A program made the translations under genes and the position numbers. Positions 24,745 to 34,691 of a stretch of DNA of 64,000 bases are shown in pieces. The stretch is from Tilletia caries. Lineage: Eukaryota; Basidiomycota; Exobasidiomycetes; Tilletiales; Tilletiaceae. The notes below the pieces were generated by a model. That model saw only the letters and a list, made by a program, of their open reading frames with translations. It was not told the DNA's origin and did no database searches. The DNA lies in assembly GCA_032718865.1 (NCBI GenBank), contig JALUTQ010000005.1, positions 1,674,001 to 1,738,000 of the forward strand, written 5' to 3'. The stretch's first letter is position 1. The number at the start of each line of letters is the position of its first letter.

Positions 24745-25102
24745 ACAGCCTTTACAGTGCCACGTGGTCTTCTCATAGTGCGGTAAAAGGCTCATCGTGC
24801 GGTAAAAATGAGGTTGCGGAAGCCGCTATGGGGACCTTTTACCGCATCGGTCCCTTTACAGCGGCGGTAAAAGTTGCGATTGTACTGTAAAATTCCGATT
24901 CAATCAAGTGGGGGCAAGACTTTTACCGCCGGGAGCCTTTACAGTGGCTGTAAGAATTGGCCCTGACTGTAAAAGTTGGCGTTCGTGCGGTAAAAAGCCT
25001 CCGAGGCACTGTAAAATTCGCCTTCACCCTAACATGACCAAGACTTTTACAGCATGACCTTTACAGTACTGTAAAACCTCACTGTAAAATTCCGTAGTGC
25101 CC
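24745..25102. repeat. Right terminal arm of the MULE with TTTTACMG motif array
   Basis: Same mixed-orientation motifs as the left arm (TTTACAG, GGTAAAA, TTTTACCGC, CTGTAAAA), ending in the terminal inverted repeat at 25102. Confidence 0.7.
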
Positions 25103-25113
25103 CCCCATGGCCA
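25103..25113. repeat. Right target-site duplication of the MULE
   Basis: CCCCATGGCCA, matched at 10 of 11 positions by 19120-19130. Confidence 0.75.
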
Positions 25114-25635
25114 ACAACAGCTTCCAGCAGGAGAGACAAGAAACAAGGATACATAATGCTTTACTTCTTTGCGAAGGGAAAGAGAAGTTACAGTGAAAGA
25201 TGGGGGAGAAGAATACAAAGAGCGTGGTTGACGGGTTGTGTGGGACGAGAGGGGTGGTATAGTACGAGGGATGGGACTGGTGACGAAGGGGAGGGGGGGT
25301 CCGACTTTGCTCGCGGGAGCTGTTAACGAAGGTGGGGGAAAGGTGTTGGTGTGACTTGTATCCGGCCCAGGACGAATGGGAATGCGTTGGGAAAAAATTG
25401 CGGTGCTTGCGAAGAAACCGAGTGCGGGAAGCCGAATGAGTGTGTGTGGTTATGTATGTATGTGTGTGACGATGAAGAGAAGATTGATGTGAAGCGGCCG
25501 GAGGGCTGGGAGAGAAGTATGGATCGTTGCTGAAGTCTTGTGCGTTCTGTATCCGATGGGTGTCCGAAGTTTTTGATAGAGCCGAGAATAGCAGAAGGAG
25601 CCTCGAGGGGCGAAGTTGTCGAAACGGCCGCCCGC
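25114..25635. other. Intergenic region
   Basis: Between the MULE and the stop of the zinc-motif protein gene (-). It probably holds that gene's 3' UTR. No supported gene or RNA; the open frames are low complexity. Confidence 0.35.
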
Positions 25636-28173
25636 TCAACGAGCCGTACCCGCCATCATCCGTCGCCGAAGCAAGCCCTGCAACCGATCAAGCGCAGTAG
25701 TCCTCGTCAACCCAGTCCCAACTCCAGCAGGAGACACAGGCAACCGCTTATTGTTATTGTTCATCATCCCCGTCCCACTGCCCGTCCCGTACGCATTATG
25801 CGCAATCCCCTGACCGTACGGGTACACGTTGAACGGCGGACTCTCGGCCGGCGGCGCTGGGAGTGGTCGATTGCTCGTACCCTGCTGCTGAGAAGGTTGA
25901 CGCGGACTACGGTTGAAAGCAGCCGCGAACGTCGCTTTAATCTGCGAGGTCGGTGTGCTCGGCCGGCCGGACGTGACAGGTCCCCGAGCGAGGATGCTAC
26001 TCCGTTCGTCCTGCGCCCCGCCGCCGCGAGAGACGACGGAGCGGAGCATGCTGGAGCTGGCAACGGACCGCAAAGCAGATGAGGAACTGGGCGAGGATGT
26101 AGTGTTGTTCGAGGAGAATCGTGATTGAACGCTGGTTGTCGAGCCAGACTGGTGGTCGCGGAAGTGGAAGAAGTTGTGCCGGGACTTGCGTTGGCCGATC
26201 TTGGGACTGGACGAGGGTCGAGCGGGCAGCTGGAGCGGGGCGATCGCCATGATCTCAAACTCGGTAGCCGGCCTGCTGCCGCTGCTGTGGGTTTCGGTGT
26301 GGACCTGCAGGTACGAACTTGCGACCGGCGCACCAGTTGCCAGCGTCAAGTCCGACGTGAACAGCAGAGGCGTACTGCGTGAGTGATGCAGGGACCTCTC
26401 CCCAGCCGCTCGCTCTGAAGTAAGAGGCTCGTCATCCCGAGACGAACCCCGCTCCAGCGGTTGGTTCAAGAAACCAACGGGAAGCTCGTACGTCGGACGC
26501 AGGAGTTCATCCTCTTCATCTTCCGAGTCGAGGAAGTAGGCCAAGTCGACTTCGATGCCAGGAAGGAGACTGTTCGGATTCGGCTCCTGGCCGATCTGGA
26601 CCCCGTTCCAGCCTCGGATGCATGAGGACGACGGCGGCATTCCGGCCGGACTTGGTTTTGTGGTGCCGTTTTCCCGCTGGGTAGCTGGTGCGGCGCTCGG
26701 GTTCTCCACAATGGGCAGACAAGTGGAAAGACAGCGGGCGACGAGCTGCCGATCCGACTTCGACCATCGATAGCTATTCTGCCTTTCCGAAGAAGAAGCC
26801 GTCCCTCCTCCCGCCGGTTGCTGCGCTAGCAACGAGGCGACCCGTTCGGCCTTGTCCATCCGGCCATCATCATATTCGAACGCATCGCCATCGAACTCAT
26901 CCATATCCTCGTTCCAGTTCAGACTGGACCCCGACGTCCTCGGCTCACAATCAGGCGAGACACCATAAAGCATCGCATCCCGTTCCCTCTGCCGGAGGTC
27001 AGCGAGGTCCATGGCCATCTGCCGCAGCTCGCAGTCGAGCTCCTTTCGTAGCTGTCTGGCCTGGACCATAGACTTAGTCGAGGAGACGGAAGAGAAGGAG
27101 GTCGTCGAGGCGTCCGTCATCGACGATGCATCCGACGGTCGGCTCCAGTGTCCGTTTGTCGACCGAGAGGCCGAGCTTAGAGGTGAGAAGTGTTCCTTGG
27201 TATAGTTGAGAGCAGAGATGCTCCCAGCACCAGGGTCTACGAGAGTCTGGTCGGACTGTGTGCTCATCGTGATCTCCATCGTTACAGCATTCTGCGTACC
27301 GTTCGCCAGCCCTGGTGCCGCCACGATGCCGGTTAGAGCAGAAATGCGAGCATGCACGGGCGGGGGAGGTACCGCTTCCGAAGCTTCGAGGGTAAGCTCT
27401 TCGCCGAAGGCGGGGAGGAGGCGCTGTGGCATCATTTGCGACTCCATATCGATCTCCGGAGAGTCCGTCAACCGAAGCTGTGCCAAGACATTGTCCATGA
27501 ATTGAGTGTCTGCCGACCCGAAGCTGTCAGCCGCTGTCATGCCAACAACCTCGTCCGATCCGCCCACAGGTCCACTCCCAATACGTGGTGTGTGGGAGAG
27601 CGTGGAGATAGGCTGGACCACCTCCGATTGGAAAGAGCCTGGTCGACTTTGCGTCTCCGACGTCCACGAGAAGTGACTGCGTGTCTGTTTACGTGCCGCC
27701 ATTTGTTCTTGGGCCTTGGTCCGTGCTTCGGCAGCCTGTGCAGCGGCCGTCATAGCTCGGTAATGCGATCCTTTCTCCCGAAGATGACCGCTCTTCCTCT
27801 CCACCCCTGCATCACCAGGCGAAGGCGCGCCCATCGGAGAAAATGCGTTCCTACTCCCCGCCGACGCAGCCGATGAGCTGAAGGACATGGCCGCACTGAG
27901 GGGTGAGATGACCGAGTCGGTTCCGAGGATGTCGGACTGGAGAATATGGAGAAGAAGGTCGTTGCCGAGGAGGGAGACTGCTGCTGTTGTGGGTGGAGGT
28001 GGTGTTGAGAGGGTGCGAAGTTCGAGCGCTCGCATGGCGTCGACGCGGGCACAGTCTCGGGAGCAGTAAATCGACGGCTCGTCCTCGGACTCTCTTGGAG
28101 ATAGAGTCAAAGGAAGTGGGTTGGAGCAGAAGCATCGTTCTGCCGCTGCCACGATCGCATTTGCGGTCGACAT
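25636..28173 (-). CDS. Ser-rich protein with N-terminal CxC...CxxxC zinc-like motif, unknown function
   Basis: Uninterrupted frame of 845 residues. The extreme N-terminus has a small conserved-looking cysteine cluster (CFCSNPLPLTL ... YCSRDCARVDAMRALEL, about residues 14-52), which could bind one zinc ion. The rest is Ser/Thr/Pro-rich and predicted disordered. It includes a short helix (VQARQLRKELDCELRQM), acidic patches (DSEDEEDELL) and an FNVYPYGQG segment near the C-terminus. I do not recognise a named family; the short cysteine motif followed by a disordered tail occurs in other basidiomycete hypothetical proteins, from memory. The ATG at 28173 is the first in frame and directly precedes the motif. 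Divergent from the next gene. Confidence 0.7.
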   Translation of the reverse strand: MSTANAIVAAAERCFCSNPLPLTLSPRESEDEPSIYCSRDCARVDAMRALELRTLSTPPPPTTAAVSLLGNDLLLHILQSDILGTDSVISPLSAAMSFSSSAASAGSRNAFSPMGAPSPGDAGVERKSGHLREKGSHYRAMTAAAQAAEARTKAQEQMAARKQTRSHFSWTSETQSRPGSFQSEVVQPISTLSHTPRIGSGPVGGSDEVVGMTAADSFGSADTQFMDNVLAQLRLTDSPEIDMESQMMPQRLLPAFGEELTLEASEAVPPPPVHARISALTGIVAAPGLANGTQNAVTMEITMSTQSDQTLVDPGAGSISALNYTKEHFSPLSSASRSTNGHWSRPSDASSMTDASTTSFSSVSSTKSMVQARQLRKELDCELRQMAMDLADLRQRERDAMLYGVSPDCEPRTSGSSLNWNEDMDEFDGDAFEYDDGRMDKAERVASLLAQQPAGGGTASSSERQNSYRWSKSDRQLVARCLSTCLPIVENPSAAPATQRENGTTKPSPAGMPPSSSCIRGWNGVQIGQEPNPNSLLPGIEVDLAYFLDSEDEEDELLRPTYELPVGFLNQPLERGSSRDDEPLTSERAAGERSLHHSRSTPLLFTSDLTLATGAPVASSYLQVHTETHSSGSRPATEFEIMAIAPLQLPARPSSSPKIGQRKSRHNFFHFRDHQSGSTTSVQSRFSSNNTTSSPSSSSALRSVASSSMLRSVVSRGGGAQDERSSILARGPVTSGRPSTPTSQIKATFAAAFNRSPRQPSQQQGTSNRPLPAPPAESPPFNVYPYGQGIAHNAYGTGSGTGMMNNNNKRLPVSPAGVGTGLTRTTALDRLQGLLRRRMMAGTAR

Positions 28174-29475
28174 GCTGTTGGTAGGTTATTTTTCGTGAAT
28201 CTTGGAATGTGCCTTTCGAATGTCGTGCTGGACCAGTCGAGATTCTTGGACCCGCACGTCTGGGTGAAGGGAATGCCTGGGTGATGGAAGAATTCGAGAA
28301 GGTATGGGGATACGCAGATGCGGAGGTGCTGTCGATATATATCTGGAGGCGATTGCGAAGCAGTTGTCCACTTGGCACTGTGCGCATCGGCCTTGAGCAT
28401 TTACTAGAGAGGGCCCTCGGGAACTCCTGGACAGGAAGCCTGCCCTGACTCTGGAGGAAGGAGAGGATGAATTCAGTATCAGAAGACGGTAAAGCTTCTT
28501 CGTTTGGCTTTTGGGGTAGGAAAGACCCTCACCCGTTGGAGAGCTTTCTCCGACGACGGGAGGCGAAACTTGAACCACTTTGGATATAGCCATGACAGTC
28601 GTAGAACCCTGCGCGAAGGGGGGAGGGGAGGGCGTAAAAATACCGACGTTCCGTCGAGGCAGAGTCAAAAGTCCGAGGCGTGCCGCCGGAATTCGCGATG
28701 GCTACAGAAAACGTGAGCACAGACTGAGAAAGAGAAGAGATCAGCCGGTTGGCAGTGGTGCGCCATCCTACAAAAATCGACCGAGACGATCGGAGCTCTC
28801 AGCTGAGTCCGAGGAGACAGAAAGTCGGAACAGGTAGCTGCAAGATTGATTACGCCTACTGTCGCCATCAGAAAGCGATACGCCGACGTCGGGGTGTTCG
28901 TTGATAAAAGAGCCTTCCAACGGACCCGGCGTAGGGTCGGGAAGGGAGGCATCCGTGCCCCGATTGTTTCAAATAGTCCTGTAGGAGCAGCGTCCTTGTC
29001 CAGGAGCTGTGGAAGGTTTGAGCTACCTGGATATCTGATTCGTCTCTTCTTCAGGGCTCGTCCAGGGGGGCTGACTCTCTTGGGGTTGACCTGAGCTGCG
29101 GAGAAAGGGAGATAGAGAGGGAAAGGAGTGTTCAGCACTCAGCAGGTCCAGACGCACGCTCTCGCTCACAAACACAGTGGATGACCGAGTGGATAAGCAG
29201 CGACGGATTCCAATGCAAGGAGTTGATCAGGAGGGAGCACAATCCGTTGGCAGAGTCGAGCGAGGTGGCCAAGTTAACGGCTCAGAATTTTTGAAAAGTG
29301 AGATACCAAGAAAACGCTTGCAGATTGAAAAGCGGCAGTTTCTGAGACTCGTCCACGTGGTTCTGTTCCGGCTGGACCGGGTCCGAGCTTCCGAAGTCGC
29401 ACCCACGACCCAGCCATCCGATTCATCTTGACGACAGCCACGAGCATCGACTGTGCGACAAGGAAGGACGCAGCA
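28174..29475. promoter_or_regulatory. Divergent intergenic region of 1.3 kb
   Basis: Shared upstream region of the zinc-motif gene (-) and the Ser-rich gene (+). Open frames on the minus strand (28186-28668, 28665-29138) show no conserved features and are probably 5' UTR or chance. Untranslated exons are possible but not demonstrable here. Confidence 0.4.
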
Positions 29476-32181
29476 ATGGCCATGGTAGATCCATCCCCCA
29501 GTCGCGCACCCGCAGCCGCGCCTCCCACTCTGCCCTCGCCTCCCACAGCCACAGCTCTGTCCGCGTTCGCCAGCCCACAGCAGCTTCCGCCGCCAGCAGT
29601 ACCGACGGCAGCACCGGCAGGCGCGATCGTAGCGGCACCAGCACCAGCAGCAGGAACAGGCGCAGGTCCCTCAACAACAGCGCCAGCAGGCAGCCATGCC
29701 CACAACGACAAAGCGCCCACCAAGAAGAAACAGCTCGGGAACTGGCTCTTCAAGAAGTTCGGAGGAAGCGGCATACGCTCTGGCGGACACCACCAGCAGC
29801 ACTCCTTCGACTCCGCACACGAACATCATTCCCCAGATCCCAGCGAGAACGGCGGGACGCTGTCCTTCCTGCTCGGCGCGAATCCTACGGGGTCCATAGG
29901 TTCTGCAGCCGGTGCACCCTCCGGCAGTCGACATCGCCGGCCGTCCTTCCCTCGTACGCGGAAGAACACGTCGGGTGCGGTAGAACATGCGTCGGAGGGA
30001 GGGCCGAAAGAGATGAACGCAGGAACAGAAGCACCCTCCCGGAACGGCTCCTCCTCCGTCGGTCGTAAACACAATAAAGCCCGGCCCGCCTCGGCCGATG
30101 CGAAAACGAGCTCGGGCGCAGCGGGCGTCGTGAGCTCGTTCTGGCGCGCATCTCATATCGACGGCGTACCCACCCCTTCCTTACCAAAGGGAAAAACAAG
30201 TGCGGCGTCACCGCTTATGACGTCCAACTTGCTTCTGTCGCCGGAGTCGAGCTATTCCTCACGGCCTCACGCGTCTTCGCCTGGTCTCACCGACGGACTG
30301 GCTGATACCCTCGTCCTGCCTCTCATACCGTCAGGCGGGGGAGGCGATTCAGGCTCGACGACGGCCATGTTTGATGGTCTCACGGGCCCGCCTCAACTTC
30401 CTGACCCTATCCTCTCCAGCACCGCAGACACGATCGAACCGCCCCATCTCAGATCGATCAGTCCTGTGCTCGACCCGGAGAACCGAACAGCTACGAGCAG
30501 TCCGTCGCCTAGTCAGACGGCCTTCAGTATTGGCACCACCTCGCTCGGCACCGATACCTCTGCGCCCGCCTCGTCAATAAACAGTCTAGTCCGGATCCGG
30601 AACGGCACCGATCTGAGGAACAATGGGACCGCTGTCAACGGGCTGGTCGTCGGTGGGGCAGGAATGGGGGGAGGAGGAGGAGTGGCTAGCAGTAGCAGAC
30701 TGAACGGCGATACTGGATTGCTCACGGACGTGTTGGATATACCCGATGGCTCGACCGATCATCATTCTGAGTCGGACTCGGATTCGGATAATGGCTCGGA
30801 CCGGGCGTGGCGGAGGAGATATTCGGGGGATAATGCCACGATGGACACGGGGAAGAGCGTGAGCACTAAGCCGACGACGGTGATGAGCTTGGACACGCGC
30901 GACGCGTCTGGAGGTGAGTTTTTTCCCCCACTTTACCTTCGCCTCCCCTTTGTGTTATCACTGCGAGAGAATCCGGCACTGACTCCTGCATTTCTTCAGG
31001 ACCTGGCATGGCTCATATTGCCCAATACCGCCATGGCGACCCGACGTCTCCCAGTTTCGGCCCGCAATCAACCTCGGCCCCACTCGCGTCCCGCTCGTAC
31101 TCGCGCTACTCCCACCTCGGTCCCGGCTCGATCCACTTCGCAGACCAACTGACCCCCGCGGCCCAATTTATCCGCTCCACCACGAACGCAGCAGGGATGG
31201 CAGCGGCGGCAGCGGCTGCGGGAGGCGGTGGGCAACATCCCCCGTCGTCTTCGTCACCTAGTACGTCGGGCGCTTTCCCCGGACAGGGCCAGACGTTGGA
31301 AGACGCGGGGCCGTTTGTGAACGTGCCGAGCTTTTCGAGGCCGCATCCGTTCAATAACCCGGCGCCGCAGGGGATACCCGCTGACAACGCGAGCATGCTG
31401 ACACTAGCGTCCTCGACGGCTGCGCAGAGTATCATGGGTGGACCCGGACCCGGTCCTTCCTCCGGAGGTGGGGGGTTGGGTGGTGGGGGGATGACGACGC
31501 CGAGTATTCGGAACCATGGACGTGCTACGAGCGTGGCTACGCGGAGCTTGGGGGGCAGTCTGATGGGTGATCGGAGGAATAGCTCGGATACGTATGCTTC
31601 GTTGAAGGCATTGCCGCCGTTGAGTCGGCGCGGGAGTGATGCGAGTAATCGGACTGGGTTGGAGAGCGTGGCGCCGAGTGTGAGTGGGGTTGGGCTTGGG
31701 GGTGCTGGTGCTGGTGCTGGTGCTGGGGCTGGGTGGGAGGGGCGGCTGGGGACGGGGGCGGCTGGGTTCGCGTCTGCGTTGGGTGGGCCTGGAGCGCCGA
31801 TTGATCGAGTTTCGTGAGTGTTGTGCTGTTTTTCTTTCCTGAAATACTGGGCATGGGGAAGTAGAAGACTGATCCGAATTCCAATCCAGGAGTCTGCATC
31901 GCTCGCCCTCCATGCGAACGGTGAATACCCAGCTCTCGGTGCCGCTCTCCCTGGCGGCAGCGTATCAGGGCGCACCCGCTCCTGCCTCTACGGGTCTTTC
32001 GGCTGCTTTCTCGGCGAGCGGCCATCTCGGTGGGAGCGGTGGTGGTGGGGGTGCTTCTACGGGAGGTGGTGGGGCGAGTCCGCTTGAGTCCGGGTCGCCT
32101 TCGGGTCGAGCTCATTCTGGGCCTGTTGAGCATGTCAGGCCTGTTCCTGGTCCGGCGGAGGGCGGTGGGATCGTGCCGTGA
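29476..32181 (+). CDS. Conserved Ser/Gly-rich fungal protein, unknown function
   Basis: Three exons: 29476-30913, 31000-31813, 31890-32181; 847 residues. The N-terminal 500 residues are Ala/Pro then Ser-rich and acidic (ESDSDSDNGSD). The C-terminal part holds motifs that look constrained: SIHFADQLTPAAQFIRSTTN, NASMLTLASSTAAQ, RRNSSDTYASLKAL and SLHRSPSMRTVNTQLSVPLS. I remember similar blocks (an LTLASS block, an RRNS-D-DAS-ALAP block, a final S-RT-QLS block) in basidiomycete hypothetical proteins but know no function. The QLTPAAQFIRSTTN segment has no hydrophobic stretch long enough for a membrane helix. The ATG at 29476 is the first in the open frame. Junctions keep phase and join conserved motifs. 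Confidence 0.75.
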
Positions 32182-32951
32182 ATCCCTTCCCTCTTCGGAG
32201 CTTGGGGTTTCAGACGGTACTCAAGGGGCTTCGGGTACAGGGCATCGACACACCTTCCTCTCGTTCATTGATTCCAGGCGATACAGACTACAGTACATAC
32301 GGCACTCAACAAGGACGCTCTCTCTCTCATCTCCGCTGCCCTTTGCACGTTCGCTTTCGTTTAATGCCTCATCTATTCCTTCGTCTTTGCGCTGTTCTCC
32401 CTCATCACTATCCTCGCTCGCTCGCTCCTGTACTGGTAATCTACTTCCTACCTCTGTCCTTCGCTCTCGTCCTCGCACCCATCCTTCCTCCCCTTTGCGA
32501 CTGGCGAGGGACTGAGGTGGCCGGAGCGAACCGGGTCCGCGGTCGATACAGCTCCGGAAGATTCCGACTGAGGGAAACCAGTAACCACGTGGTCAGCAGA
32601 GTGTTGAGCGAGTCACGTGGCCGATGAGTGAGAAAAATGTGTGGGAAGGATTTCAAACTCCGCTCGCTCGTCCGAGAAGCTCGAAGCCGAACGCGCTGCC
32701 CCAAGTCTGAGAAAATCGTGAGCAGCTCGGCGTCGACTTCCACTTCTTACCCTCACCATCAAGATCAACCACACTTAAGGTGAGTTCACGCAGTCTTCGC
32801 ATAGGAGGGTGGCATGCTGGATGGGAGGAGGATGCTGGGCGAGGCGAGGCGAGGGCCTCAGTACGATCCAGAGCGGAAGAGAACTGACACTTTCTTCCCC
32901 TCCCTGCTGTTGCTGTTGCTGCTGCTGCGTTTGATAGACACGGTTTTCAAG
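32182..32951 (+). promoter_or_regulatory. Promoter and 5' UTR of the eL6 gene, with a 5' UTR intron
   Basis: Two CACGTG boxes lie 28 bp apart at 32586-32591 and 32614-32619. A T/C-rich tract and a probable transcription start zone follow. A 5' UTR intron is likely at 32780-32937 (GTGAGT donor, AACTGACAC branch, TTGATAG acceptor), ending 14 nt before the ATG. Introns close to the start codon are frequent in fungal ribosomal protein genes. Confidence 0.55.
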
Positions 32952-34080
32952 ATGTCCGCCCAAGCCCCCAAGCCCGTCACTGACCTGACCCGCAACGCCA
33001 AGATCTCGGCCCACGTCGGCCGGATGGGTCGGGCACGCGCCTACCAGAAGAAGGGCTCCTACAAGCGCAAGTACGAGCCCTCCGCCAAGAAGGAGCAGGA
33101 GGCCGCCCCCGCATCCTCGTCGAAGCCCTTCGGCAAGAAGGGCGGCTCCCGCAACGTGCCCACCGAGAAGGCAAGCCGCTTCTACCCGGCCGAGGACGTG
33201 CGCACACCGAAGGCGTCTCGCAAGTCGATCCGCGCTGCCCGTCTGCGTCCCTCCATCACACCCGGCACCGTGCTCATCCTGGTCGCGGGCCGGTTTGCAG
33301 GCAAGCGCGTTGTCTTCTTGAAGCAGCTGCCTAGTGGATTGCTGTTGGTTACCGGTCCCTTTAAGGTGAACGGTGTGCCGGTGCGTCGGGTAAACCAGGC
33401 GTATGTGATTGCGACGAGCACAAAGCTCGACCTTGCTTCTGTCCAGGTGAGTCTATTTTACGAACATGCCGGGATGGGGAATGTACGGCAGATGTTGGGC
33501 ATGAGAAGAGGGAGAGGAGGGAGGACAGATCTCTTTCACGTCAGCATGTTGCACCCTGCGGGCGGACTTGAGGGCGAAGTCCGTGGGAGCAGCCAAGCAT
33601 GCGGTTGGTATCGTTGGGTACGGATTGATGGATGCCACTGGGGCGACATTAAACCTGCTCAGAGGTCTGGATGGATGGATGCGCACTGCAGGCAGAGAGG
33701 CATGGTTGGGAGACATGCTCTGAGGGTGTGCTTGGGTGTACATTTGCGGGAGGCCACATCTGCCGTACTCCACCTACATGCCATGTTGCGACAGGGCAAG
33801 GACGTTGACAAGGCATTTATTTCCTGGATTGCAGGTCGACTCCAAGTTCGACGACGCCTACTTCAAGGCCGACAAGAAGCCCAAGGTCAAGGCTGAGGCA
33901 TCCTTCTTCGCCGACCCCGCCAACAAGGCAGCACACCCCGAATCCAAGGTTGCCGACCAGAAGTCACTGGACAAGGACATCATCGCCGCCGCGAAGAAGG
34001 CCGGGCCTCTTACGCTCAAGTACCTGGCATCGACCTTCAGCCTGTCGAACGGCGACCGGCCCCACGCAATGCGCTTCTGA
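32952..34080 (+). CDS. RPL6: Large-subunit ribosomal protein eL6
   Basis: Component of the cytosolic 60S ribosomal subunit. Two coding exons, 32952-33446 and 33835-34080, give 246 residues including a lysine-rich N-terminal arm. Family motifs: [53 protein letters not shown] and [20 protein letters not shown], then [16 protein letters not shown] and a helical C-terminus. This matches the Ribosomal_L6e family. The intron between the coding exons is 388 nt, far longer than most others in the window, and holds no supported gene. The start is fixed by alignment to the family's basic N-terminus. Confidence 0.93.
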
Positions 34081-34691
34081 GCGAGTCCGAATGTGGAGTT
34101 TCTTCAGTTGTTTCTCCATTGCCTCGCTTTCCAACCCTCGACACACTTCTCGCATCGCATACCTCCCCTCGACCACCTGACGCTCCCTGCCTATCTGTGA
34201 GCTGGCATCTCATCGGACGTCACACACACACACACGCACACACATTACTGCCAACACGCACACACCTCATATGCCGACTGGGGCATCTCCACCCTGCCGA
34301 CCAGATCAACTGGCGGCGGACACTCATGCCAGTCTGAAGCTCTCTGACGATGTAAAGCACTACTTCTGTTCCCTTCTTTGACTACATGCCAATCTCACAG
34401 CTTCTCTCTCTCTCTCTGCCTCTGTGTGTGTGGCGTGCTGAGTGTGAATGGGGAGCGTGGGAAAGAGGGATCGGGAAGTGGAGGCTGGAATTTGGGGCAT
34501 GCAGCGTGCATAGGTACGAGTGCGAGGGCCTCACTCACTCTGCACTCACTCACTCACTCACTCACACATACCACAGGCTGGAGGTTGACCACGAGCTGCT
34601 CAACGCTGAACGCTGAACGCTGAACGCTGAACGCTGAACGGGTCGACGGCGAGCGAGGCGCTTTCTACAGCAGCGCAACAAACCAGCAGCC
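34081..34691. other. Intergenic region with several microsatellites
   Basis: The eL6 3' UTR and the upstream region of the PHD gene. Contains a CA repeat (about 34222-34245), a CTCA repeat (about 34543-34564) and a GCTGAAC 7-mer repeated about five times (34603-34640), the last ending roughly 50 bp before the next ATG. No gene seen. Confidence 0.6.
34603..34640. repeat. GCTGAAC 7-bp tandem repeat upstream of the PHD gene
   Basis: Five consecutive copies of AACGCTG/GCTGAAC just before the start codon at 34692, in what is probably the 5' UTR or core promoter. Confidence 0.75.

Larger units (their letters stand above)
19131..25102. mobile_element. Mutator-like (MULE) DNA transposon, 5972 bp, complete
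   Basis: Ends are inverted repeats: the left starts GGGTACAGAATTTTACAG at 19131, and the right, read as complement, starts GGGCACTACGGAATTTTACAG at 25102. They are flanked by an 11-bp duplication with one mismatch, CCCCATGGCGA (19120-19130) and CCCCATGGCCA (25103-25113). A 9-11 bp duplication fits Mutator-like elements. Both terminal arms (19131-19400 and 24745-25102) contain many copies of TTTTACAG/TTTTACCG and complements. One transposase gene on the minus strand fills the centre (20052-24388). A separate CACTA-type MITE sits inside that gene. Apart from this insertion the element looks intact, suggesting recent mobility. Confidence 0.85.
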
